From Acidithiobacillus sp. YTS05 (lineage in GTDB: Bacteria > Pseudomonadota > Gammaproteobacteria > Acidithiobacillales > Acidithiobacillaceae), in the NCBI RefSeq assembly GCF_024396695.1, contig NZ_CP094359.1, positions 248,001 to 312,000 of the forward strand: a DNA stretch of 64,000 nucleotides, in the 5' to 3' direction. The notes under the pieces are model-generated. The model saw nothing but the letters and a program-made list of their open reading frames with translations. It made no database searches and was not told where the DNA came from. Positions 19,414 to 26,146 of the stretch are shown here, one piece after another (the first letter of the stretch is position 1; each line of letters starts with the position of its first letter). The position numbers and the translations under genes are program-made.

Positions 19414-19800
19414 ATGGCAAAAAGCTTGGCAGACTTTATCCGTGAGGCGCGGGCACAAATCTCTGAAGTCGATTGTGATGTGGTCGAGGAATGGCTGGAC
19501 GCCGGTGAAGACGTGTTGATCGTCGATGTGCGGGAGGCAGAGGATTTTCATCGGGCGCGATTGCCTGGGGCCCATCACGTCCCGCGCGGTCACTTGGAAG
19601 CGTTGGCAGACCTCGAGTATGGCAAGGCCCACCCGGAGCTGTCGCGGGCGCGGGAACGCCGAGTCTTGCTCTACTGCGACAGCGGCACCCGTTCTGCCTT
19701 TGCCGCCGTTACCCTGGCGCAGATGGGCTTCGCCCGGGTCTACAGCCTCACCGGCGGCATGGTCGTCTGGGAAGCCGAGGATAAGCCCATCGAAAGCTGA
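19414..19800 (+). CDS. Single-domain rhodanese-like sulfurtransferase
   Basis: A 128-residue protein. Rhodanese motifs: VLIVDVREAEDFHRARLPGA at 34-53 and the active loop YCDSGTRS with Cys88, which would carry the persulfide. A variable helix of about 30 residues precedes the domain. GGAGCAGG lies before the ATG. In sulfur-oxidising acidophiles such proteins move sulfane sulfur, but this copy is not next to heterodisulfide reductase or TusA genes, so its partner is unknown. It converges with the kinase gene with a 1-base gap. Confidence 0.88.
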   Translation: MAKSLADFIREARAQISEVDCDVVEEWLDAGEDVLIVDVREAEDFHRARLPGAHHVPRGHLEALADLEYGKAHPELSRARERRVLLYCDSGTRSAFAAVTLAQMGFARVYSLTGGMVVWEAEDKPIES

Positions 19801-19801
19801 T

Positions 19802-20746
19802 TCAGGCAGGTAAGGCCTCGCCAAAACTGTCCTGATAACGCTGTACGAACTCGTTGTGTGTGAAGCGATGGTTCTGGGTGCCCGCAACCTCGATCTTGTA
19901 GGAGCCCATAAGCGACGCGATGCGGCCACAGGTTGCCCACGGCAAATCGTGCTCCAGGCCATAGAGCAGGCCGGCACGATAGGCATCACCGCAGCCGGTG
20001 GGATCGACGACGGCGCTGGCCTTGGCCGCTGGAATCCGGATCTCTTCCTCGCCCTGATAAATAGTCGAACCCTTCTCGCCCTGGGTGACGATCAAAGCCT
20101 TAAGCTTGCTGCGGAGGGTTGCCAAGTCCCAACCCGTGCGCGACTGGATCATGCCGCACTCGTAATCGTTGACGCTGAGATAATCGGCCTCGCTGATCAT
20201 CTGGCGTAGGGTGTCGCCATCGAAGAGGGGCAGGGCCTGGCCGGGATCGAAGATGGTCTGCACCCCGGCGCTCCGCAGGTCGTGCAGGTGTTGCACCATG
20301 GCATCGAGTCCATCGGGGGCGACGATGCCCCAGCGGCTTCCCGCTGGAATCTGCCCGGCGAGACGATTCTTGCCCGCCTGCATCATCGCTCCAGGGTGAA
20401 AGGCAGTGATCTGGTTGTCATCGAGGTCGGTGGTGATGAAGGCTTGTGCGGTATATTGATCGCGGAGAACCGCAATATGGCTGCTGGCAATGTGCAGATG
20501 CTGCAGGTGCTCCGCGTAGGGGCCGAAGTCCTGGCCAACGGTACCGACGATCAGCGGCTCGCCGCCGAGAAGCTTGAGGTTGTAGGCGATGTTGCCGGCG
20601 CAGCCGCCAAAGTCCCGGCGCATCTCGGGTACGGTGAAGGAGACGTTCAGCATGTGCACACGATCGGGCAGGATGTGCTCCTGAAAGCGGTCCTGAAAGA
20701 CCATGATGGTATCGAAGGCGAGGGAACCGCAAATAAGGGTCGGCAT
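19802..20746 (-). CDS. PfkB-family kinase, probable adenosine kinase
   Basis: A 314-residue ribokinase-fold kinase. Motif 1 region: GGCAGNIAYNLKLLGG (48-62). Motif 2: DPTGCGDAYRAGLLYG with the catalytic base Asp254; the anion-hole position has Cys where GAGD is usual. The neighbouring metK, ahcY and metF suggest adenosine as substrate, since AhcY releases adenosine that must be removed to pull the reaction forward. Substrate choice is therefore inferred from context. ATG with AGGAGATT upstream; divergent from the outer-membrane gene. Confidence 0.8.
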   Translation of the reverse strand: MPTLICGSLAFDTIMVFQDRFQEHILPDRVHMLNVSFTVPEMRRDFGGCAGNIAYNLKLLGGEPLIVGTVGQDFGPYAEHLQHLHIASSHIAVLRDQYTAQAFITTDLDDNQITAFHPGAMMQAGKNRLAGQIPAGSRWGIVAPDGLDAMVQHLHDLRSAGVQTIFDPGQALPLFDGDTLRQMISEADYLSVNDYECGMIQSRTGWDLATLRSKLKALIVTQGEKGSTIYQGEEEIRIPAAKASAVVDPTGCGDAYRAGLLYGLEHDLPWATCGRIASLMGSYKIEVAGTQNHRFTHNEFVQRYQDSFGEALPA

Positions 20747-20805
20747 GGAATCTCCTGTTGATTTTTTGCAACGGATACGAGTGGCAATTTGCACGATTGA
20801 GGACT

Positions 20806-20837
20806 ACAATGTGGCCATTGTACGACAATGTGGTCAT
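20806..20837. promoter_or_regulatory. Repeated ACAATGTGG elements between divergent genes
   Basis: Two direct copies of ACAATGTGGYCAT (20806-20818 and 20825-20837; one mismatch in 13) start 19 bp apart. The first copy also forms an inverted repeat ACAATG-TGGC-CATTGT. They lie between the divergent starts of the kinase (20746) and barrel (20847) genes, the place for a shared operator. The second copy ends just before the barrel gene start. Confidence 0.45.
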
Positions 20838-20846
20838 CGGGTGCGA

Positions 20847-21446
20847 ATGATGCGAGCTTTGGGGCTTTTTTCTGGATTGCTGTTTGCTGGGCTGGCAGTG
20901 CTGCCGGCCGCGGCAATGGCTGCCCCGGATCAGCCCTATGTCAATCTCTTTGGTGGCAACACGTTCTTCGGGTCGGGCAGCCATTTGGATGGCGGGGGCA
21001 CGGTAGGTCTGCGTGTCGGGCAGCGTTTGGGGCGGCATTTGGGTATCGAGTGGCAGATCGCGTCGGCCTTTGCGCGACTGCAAGATCAGAGCAAAAGCAA
21101 CGCGAATCAGTACAGTGGTTCCCTCATTGGCAACTACTATGCCTTTTCCGGAAATTCCTCCCCCTATCTCTCGCTGGGGCTTGGTGCGTCGAGCGATCTG
21201 TTTAACCAGCAAGTCGGCCGTGGCACTTCGCTTTTGGGAATCTTTGGGCTGGGCTACGAGCAGCGCCTGGGTGATCATTTCGGTCTGCGTCTTGGCGTGC
21301 AGGATCAAGTCCTCTTCGACACCCCGCGTGCGCAGGGGGGTGCCCTGAACAATGTCCAGGTGACGGGTGGCATTTCCTACTTCTGGGGGGGCAGCGAGGA
21401 CAAGCGCGCCTTCCCCATTATCGCACCGACACAATCGGGGTCTTGA
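20847..21446 (+). CDS. Small outer-membrane beta-barrel protein
   Basis: A 199-residue exported protein with signal peptide (MMRALGLFSGLLFAGLAVLP, cleavage near AMA-AP). The mature part alternates polar and apolar residues in strand-like runs with Gly and aromatic residues (YVNLFGGNTFFG, YLSLGLGASS, FGLGYEQRLGDHFGLRLGV, VQVTGGISYFWGG), as in eight-stranded OmpX/OmpW-like barrels. It does not end in the usual terminal Phe; the last 17 residues are a hydrophilic tail. No substrate can be proposed. Start uncertain between 20841, 20847 and 20850. Confidence 0.7.
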   Translation: MMRALGLFSGLLFAGLAVLPAAAMAAPDQPYVNLFGGNTFFGSGSHLDGGGTVGLRVGQRLGRHLGIEWQIASAFARLQDQSKSNANQYSGSLIGNYYAFSGNSSPYLSLGLGASSDLFNQQVGRGTSLLGIFGLGYEQRLGDHFGLRLGVQDQVLFDTPRAQGGALNNVQVTGGISYFWGGSEDKRAFPIIAPTQSGS

Positions 21447-21455
21447 GGGTTTTTC

Positions 21456-21472
21456 GCGCTTGCAATGAGCGC
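21456..21472 (+). terminator. Weak hairpin after the barrel gene
   Basis: GCGCT (21456-21460) pairs with AGCGC (21468-21472) across a 7-base loop, followed by CTTTCAGTTTC. The stem is short and the T run broken, so this is a weak candidate between the barrel gene and metK. Confidence 0.3.
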
Positions 21473-21479
21473 CTTTCAG

Positions 21480-21508
21480 TTTCTTGTGGTCGGACCCTCT
21501 GCTATATT
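21480..21508 (+). promoter_or_regulatory. Candidate metK promoter
   Basis: Extended -10 TGC-TATATT (TATATT at 21503-21508) with a poor -35 (TTTCTT, 21480-21485, 17-bp spacer). It lies 50 bases before the metK ATG. No SAM riboswitch of a class I know is visible in the 112-base gap. Confidence 0.45.
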
Positions 21509-21558
21509 TGCCTCACTTTTCTGCGATTGACATCGCCAGCAGCCGAGGAGCCGTCCGC

Positions 21559-22728
21559 ATGTCCAAAACCCATCTCTTCACCTCCGAGTCCGTGTCCGAA
21601 GGCCATCCCGATAAAGTTGCAGATCAGATATCCGACGCCATCCTTGATGCGATCCTGGCCCAGGACCCGCGCGGGCGAGTCGCTGCCGAAACGATGATCA
21701 CCACCGGTTTGATTGTCCTTGCCGGTGAGATCACCACCGCGGCGCAGGTAGACTACGCCGACGTGGCGCGGCAGACGGTGCGCCGGATTGGCTACGATTC
21801 CTCCGAGATGGGTTTTGACTGGGCCTCCTGCGCCGTTGTGCAGACTCTCGACAAGCAGTCGCCGGATATTGCTCAGGGTGTCGACGAGGGGGCCGGCCTC
21901 GATTTGGATCAGGGGGCGGGCGACCAGGGGCTGATGTTTGGCTTTGCCTGCGACGAAACGGACGTGCTGATGCCCACGCCGATCTATTTCGCGCACCGCC
22001 TGACCGAGCGGCAGGCCTTGGTGCGCAAGGATGGCCGCTTGCCCTGGTTGCGCCCCGACGCCAAGAGCCAGGTGACGGTGCGCTATGAGGATGGCCGCCC
22101 AGTGGCCATCGATGCGGTGGTTCTCTCCACGCAGCACAGCCCCGATGTGAGTCACACACAGTTGGTGGAGGCGGTGCAGGAGGAAATCATCAAGCCCGTT
22201 CTGCCGCCAGAAATGTTGCACAAGGGCACCCAGTATTTCATCAATCCCACCGGTCGCTTTGTGATTGGCGGACCCGTGGGTGACTGCGGTCTGACCGGCC
22301 GCAAGATTATCGTCGATACCTACGGCGGGCAGGGAAGTCACGGCGGTGGCGCCTTCTCGGGCAAGGACCCCTCCAAGGTCGATCGCTCCTCCTCCTATGC
22401 CGGTCGCTACGTTGCCAAGAATATCGTTGCCGCGGGGCTGGCCAAGCGTTGCGAGGTGCAGGTAGCCTATGCCATCGGTATCTCGCAGCCGGTCAGTTTG
22501 ATGGTCGATACCTTTGGTACCGGCGTCATTGACGACGATCGTATTGCCGCCATCGTGCGCGAGCATTTCGACCTGCGTCCCAAGGGCATCATCCAGATGC
22601 TCGACCTGTTGCGGCCGATCTACAGCAAGACCGCCGCGTATGGGCACTTTGGCCGCGAGGAGCCGGAGTTTACCTGGGAGCGCACCGATCGTGCCGCGGC
22701 TTTGCGTGCAGCGGCCGGCCTGAACTGA
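21559..22728 (+). CDS. metK: S-adenosylmethionine synthetase
   Basis: Makes SAM from methionine and ATP. The 389-residue protein starts [19 protein letters not shown], and carries the signatures [13 protein letters not shown] and [19 protein letters not shown] at 21559 preceded by GAGGAG; the longer frame upstream is not conserved. First gene of the methyl cycle run metK-ahcY-metF; the SAH riboswitch lies between it and ahcY, so metK itself is not under that switch. Confidence 0.97.
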   Translation: MSKTHLFTSESVSEGHPDKVADQISDAILDAILAQDPRGRVAAETMITTGLIVLAGEITTAAQVDYADVARQTVRRIGYDSSEMGFDWASCAVVQTLDKQSPDIAQGVDEGAGLDLDQGAGDQGLMFGFACDETDVLMPTPIYFAHRLTERQALVRKDGRLPWLRPDAKSQVTVRYEDGRPVAIDAVVLSTQHSPDVSHTQLVEAVQEEIIKPVLPPEMLHKGTQYFINPTGRFVIGGPVGDCGLTGRKIIVDTYGGQGSHGGGAFSGKDPSKVDRSSSYAGRYVAKNIVAAGLAKRCEVQVAYAIGISQPVSLMVDTFGTGVIDDDRIAAIVREHFDLRPKGIIQMLDLLRPIYSKTAAYGHFGREEPEFTWERTDRAAALRAAAGLN

Positions 22729-22740
22729 TTTTTTACCTGT

Positions 22741-22816
22741 GCCGAGGGGCGCTGCAGCCGTCGCGGTCCGGCGGTCAGGCTCGGTGCGGGTCTTTGCTTC
22801 AACCGCGCTCGTCTTT
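22741..22816 (+). promoter_or_regulatory. SAH riboswitch (ahcY leader)
   Basis: The leader of ahcY matches the SAH riboswitch consensus: CCGAGGGGCGCTGCAGCC at 22742-22759, then GTCAGGCTCGGT at 22774-22785, then a stem closed by GCGGGT and AACCGC (22786-22806) and the tail CGCGCTCG that can pair back to GGCGC as the known pseudoknot. P1 is GCCGAG (22741-22746) with CTCGGT (22780-22785). The class senses S-adenosylhomocysteine and turns on its removal. It sits 24 bases before the ahcY start with the ribosome site AAAGGAGA just after it, so control may act on translation as well as transcription. Confidence 0.9.
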
Positions 22817-22834
22817 CAAAGGAGATAAGTCCCG

Positions 22835-24241
22835 ATGAATGCCGTGTTGCAAGACCAAGCTGATTATAAAGTTGCCGACCTCTCTCTGGCCGACTGGGGT
22901 CGCCAGGAAATCCGTATTGCCGAGACGGAAATGCCGGCTTTACTGCGGATCCGCGAGAAGTATCGCGCGGAACAACCCCTCAAGGGCGCGCGCATTGCCG
23001 GCTGTATCCATATGACCATCCAGACTGCTGTCCTCATCGAGACCCTGGTGGCTCTGGGGGCGGAGGTGCGCTGGTCTTCCTGTAATATCTTCTCTACCCA
23101 GGACCAGGCGGCGGCGGCCATTGCCGCGGCCGGGATCCCGGTTTTTGCTTGGAAAGGCGAGACCGAAGAAGAATACTGGTGGTGTGTGGAGCAGACCATC
23201 ACCGGCCCGGGGGGCTGGAAGCCGAACATGATCCTCGACGATGGTGGTGACCTGACCGGCCTCCTGCATGAAAAGCGTCCGGAACTATTGAGCGAAATCC
23301 ACGGAGTTTCGGAAGAGACCACCACCGGCGTCCATCGTCTCTGGGAAATGCTCAAAGAGGGCAGCCTCAAGATCCCGGCCATCAACGTCAACGATTCCGT
23401 AACCAAAAGCAAGAACGACAACAAATATGGCTGTCGTCACTCGCTGAATGACGCCATCAAGCGTGCCACGGATCACTTGTTGTCCGGCAAGCGCGCCCTG
23501 GTGCTGGGCTATGGTGATGTTGGCAAGGGTTCCGCTGCTTCCTTGCGTCAGGAAGGAATGATCGTGCGGGTGACGGAAGTCGACCCGATCTGCGCCATGC
23601 AGGCATGCATGGATGGCTACGAAGTGGTTTCCCCCTACCGGGATGGAGTGGATGACGGTTCCGACGCCTGCGTCAATCGAGATCTGCTCGCGCAGACCGA
23701 CCTGCTGGTTACCGCTACGGGCAACTTCAACGTCTGCAATAGTCGCATGCTGGCGGCACTGAAGAATGGCGCGGTGGTCTGCAACATTGGCCATTTCGAC
23801 AATGAGATCGATACCGCCTACATGCGCAAGACCTGGGCCTGGGAAGAAGTGAAACCGCAGGTGCACAAGGTCTATCGCGATGTCGCCAGTGGCAGCAAGG
23901 CCAACCCTGATAGTCATGACTACCTGATTCTTCTCTCCGAGGGTCGTCTGGTGAATCTGGGCAACGCTACGGGTCACCCCAGTCGCATCATGGACGGTTC
24001 CTTTGCCAACCAAGTACTCGCGCAGATCCACCTGTATCAGGCAGGCTTCGCCAAGTTGTCGGCTGCGGAAAAGGCCAAGGCGATTCGGGTGGATGTGCTG
24101 CCCAAGCAGCTCGACGAGGAAGTAGCACGCTACATGGTCGAGGGCTTTGCCGGAGTGATCACGCAGTTGACCACAGAGCAGGCGAACTACTTGGGCGTGC
24201 CGGTGGATGGCCCGTTCAAGAACGACGCCTACCGCTACTGA
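22835..24241 (+). CDS. ahcY: S-adenosylhomocysteine hydrolase
   Basis: Cleaves SAH to adenosine and homocysteine with tightly bound NAD. The 468-residue length includes the roughly 40-residue insertion seen in many proteobacterial enzymes. Motifs: [29 protein letters not shown], the NAD loop [17 protein letters not shown], and the C-terminal [11 protein letters not shown]. Its product adenosine is the probable substrate of the PfkB kinase upstream. ATG after AAAGGAGATAAGTCCCG. Stop overlaps the metF start by one base. Confidence 0.97.
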   Translation: MNAVLQDQADYKVADLSLADWGRQEIRIAETEMPALLRIREKYRAEQPLKGARIAGCIHMTIQTAVLIETLVALGAEVRWSSCNIFSTQDQAAAAIAAAGIPVFAWKGETEEEYWWCVEQTITGPGGWKPNMILDDGGDLTGLLHEKRPELLSEIHGVSEETTTGVHRLWEMLKEGSLKIPAINVNDSVTKSKNDNKYGCRHSLNDAIKRATDHLLSGKRALVLGYGDVGKGSAASLRQEGMIVRVTEVDPICAMQACMDGYEVVSPYRDGVDDGSDACVNRDLLAQTDLLVTATGNFNVCNSRMLAALKNGAVVCNIGHFDNEIDTAYMRKTWAWEEVKPQVHKVYRDVASGSKANPDSHDYLILLSEGRLVNLGNATGHPSRIMDGSFANQVLAQIHLYQAGFAKLSAAEKAKAIRVDVLPKQLDEEVARYMVEGFAGVITQLTTEQANYLGVPVDGPFKNDAYRY

Positions 24242-25068
24242 TGAAGACGCCGGAAATCTCGGTGGAGTTTTTTCCACCGAAGAATTCGGCGGGCGAAGAG
24301 CGCTTACGCGAGAGCATGGCCGCCCTGGCGGCCTTGCACCCAGCCTATGCCTCGGTTACCTATGGCGCGGGCGGCTCCACGCAGGAGCGTACCCTCGCCA
24401 CGGTGCGTCTCATTCAGGGGCAGAATGGCTATGAGGCAGTGCCGCATCTCACCTGCATCGGTTCTACCGAGGCGGGGATTCGGGAGCTCTTGCAGCGCTA
24501 CCGGGACTGGGGGGTGCGGCGGATTGTCGCCCTGCGCGGTGACCTGCCGGAAGGGATGGAAAATCCGGGATTCTTCCGTCATGCCAGCGATCTGGTCGCT
24601 TTCATCCGCGACTTCGGTGGCTTCGAGATTTTCGCTTCGGCCTATCCCGAGGTCCATCCACAGGCGCAGCATGCGCGTGCGGATCTGGATTATCTTGTCG
24701 CTAAGACCGAAGCTGGGGTGGACGCGCTGATCACCCAGTATTTTTATAACCCCGATGCCTATCTGCAGCTCCGTGACCAGCTGGAGCGGCGCGGAGTGAC
24801 CGTGCCGATTCTGATCGGGGTGATGCCCATCCATAATTTTGAGCAAATTGCCCGTTTTTCTGCCCAGTGTGGGGCAGAGATTCCGCGCTACTTGCGCCTG
24901 CTGCTGGAAGCCTACGCCGATGAACCGGAGGCGCAGCGCGAAGTGGCTGCCGAGGTGGTCGCGCGCCAGTGCAATCTCCTGCTGCGAGAGGGGGCCCCGG
25001 GGTTGCACTTTTATACCTTGAACCAGGCGGAGGCTACGCTCGCCATCGCGCAACGTCTGGATATTTGA
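24241..25068 (+). CDS. metF: 5,10-methylenetetrahydrofolate reductase
   Basis: A FAD enzyme that makes methyl-tetrahydrofolate for methionine synthesis. The 275-residue protein has the opening EISVEFFPPKN with the catalytic Glu region, VTYGAGGSTQERT, and the barrel segments ITQYFYNPDAY and VPILIGVMPIHN. It is translated through a one-base overlap with ahcY (TGATG), so it should share the SAH riboswitch control. Confidence 0.96.
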   Translation: MKTPEISVEFFPPKNSAGEERLRESMAALAALHPAYASVTYGAGGSTQERTLATVRLIQGQNGYEAVPHLTCIGSTEAGIRELLQRYRDWGVRRIVALRGDLPEGMENPGFFRHASDLVAFIRDFGGFEIFASAYPEVHPQAQHARADLDYLVAKTEAGVDALITQYFYNPDAYLQLRDQLERRGVTVPILIGVMPIHNFEQIARFSAQCGAEIPRYLRLLLEAYADEPEAQREVAAEVVARQCNLLLREGAPGLHFYTLNQAEATLAIAQRLDI

Positions 25069-25092
25069 GCGATTCCACTGCGCTGATATACA
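25065..25092 (+). promoter_or_regulatory. Candidate promoter for phosphoribulokinase
   Basis: TTGAGC (25065-25070), a 16-bp spacer and TATACA (25087-25092) lie at the end of metF and in the 89-base gap before the phosphoribulokinase gene. This would allow expression apart from the SAH riboswitch operon. Confidence 0.4.
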
Positions 25093-25157
25093 CTCTTGGC
25101 TAATTTGTCGCGCCCGCTGCGCGCTACCCTTTTCTTTGCCTATCAAGGAGCAGTTCC

Positions 25158-26018
25158 ATGTCGAAAAAACATCCTGTCATTGCGGTGACCGGGTCCTCGG
25201 GTGCGGGTACTACGACCGTCAAACATGCTTTTCACGATGTCTTCCACCGCCTGGATGTCAACCCGGTAGTGATCGAAGGCGATAGCTTCCACCGCTATAA
25301 TCGTGTCGAAATGCGCGAAGCGATTGCCAAAGCCGCTGCCGAAGGCAAGACCATCAGCCATTTTGGCCCGGAAGGCAATGATTTTGGCTCCTTGGAGGCG
25401 CTCTTCCGCCAATATGGCGAGACCGGCACCGGCAAGATGCGCTACTACGTGCACGACGATGCCGAGGCCGAGCTGCGCGGCAGTGCCCCGGGCACCTTCA
25501 CGCCCTGGCAGGACATTCCGTCCGGCACCGACCTGCTCTTTTATGAGGGGCTGCACGGCGGCGTGAAAACCGAAGAGCACGATGTGGCCAACTATGTCGA
25601 TCTGCTCGTCGGTGTGGTGCCGGTGGTCAATCTGGAGTGGATCCAGAAGATCCATCGTGACAATGCCCAGCGCGGTTATTCCGCCGAGGCCATTGTCGAC
25701 ACCATCCTGCGGCGCATGCCCGATTACATCCACCACATCACCCCGCAGTTCAGTCGCACGCATATCAACTTTCAGCGGGTACCAATGGTGGATACCTCCA
25801 ATCCTTTCATCGCTCGCGATATTCCTACGCCCGATGAGAGTATGGTGGTGATCCGCTTCAGCGATCACAAGGAAGAAAACTTTCCGTATCTGCTGCAGAT
25901 GATTCCTGGCAGCTTCATGTCGCGGAAGAACACCATCGTTATTCCGGGCAATAAGATGGGCTATGCCATGGAGCTGATTCTCGGGCCGCGCATCGAGCGG
26001 ATGTTGTCGGAGCGCTAA
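25158..26018 (+). CDS. prk: Phosphoribulokinase (Calvin cycle)
   Basis: Phosphorylates ribulose-5-phosphate to ribulose-1,5-bisphosphate, the CO2 acceptor of Rubisco. The 286-residue length and sequence fit the proteobacterial octameric form. P-loop TGSSGAGTTT at 11-20; VIEGDSFHRYNR follows; FYEGLHGG contains the Walker B region. It lacks the long regulatory insertion of the plant form. AAGGAG precedes the ATG. It follows metF by 89 bases and is closed by a strong terminator. No Rubisco or other cbb gene is in the window. Confidence 0.96.
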   Translation: MSKKHPVIAVTGSSGAGTTTVKHAFHDVFHRLDVNPVVIEGDSFHRYNRVEMREAIAKAAAEGKTISHFGPEGNDFGSLEALFRQYGETGTGKMRYYVHDDAEAELRGSAPGTFTPWQDIPSGTDLLFYEGLHGGVKTEEHDVANYVDLLVGVVPVVNLEWIQKIHRDNAQRGYSAEAIVDTILRRMPDYIHHITPQFSRTHINFQRVPMVDTSNPFIARDIPTPDESMVVIRFSDHKEENFPYLLQMIPGSFMSRKNTIVIPGNKMGYAMELILGPRIERMLSER

Positions 26019-26045
26019 GTTTCGGGCGGGAGTTGAGTCAAGGGG

Positions 26046-26071
26046 GCCGAGGCTATGTCCTCGGCTTTTTT
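26046..26071 (+). terminator. Rho-independent terminator after prk
   Basis: Perfect 7-bp stem GCCGAGG (26046-26052) and CCTCGGC (26059-26065) with a 6-base loop, followed by six T (26066-26071). It separates the methyl-cycle/prk block from the pel locus. Confidence 0.92.
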
Positions 26072-26096
26072 GCGGGATCGAACTCGATGCGTTCTC

Positions 26097-26124
26097 TTGC
26101 AATTATCACGTAGCTTGCTAATGT
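26097..26124 (+). promoter_or_regulatory. Candidate pel operon promoter
   Basis: TTGCAA (26097-26102), 16-bp spacer, TAATGT (26119-26124) preceded by TGC, 23 bases before the pelA ATG. It is the only plausible promoter in the short gap after the prk terminator. I see no obvious activator dyad here. Confidence 0.45.
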
Positions 26125-26146
26125 GAGGGACACATAAGGGGGACGT

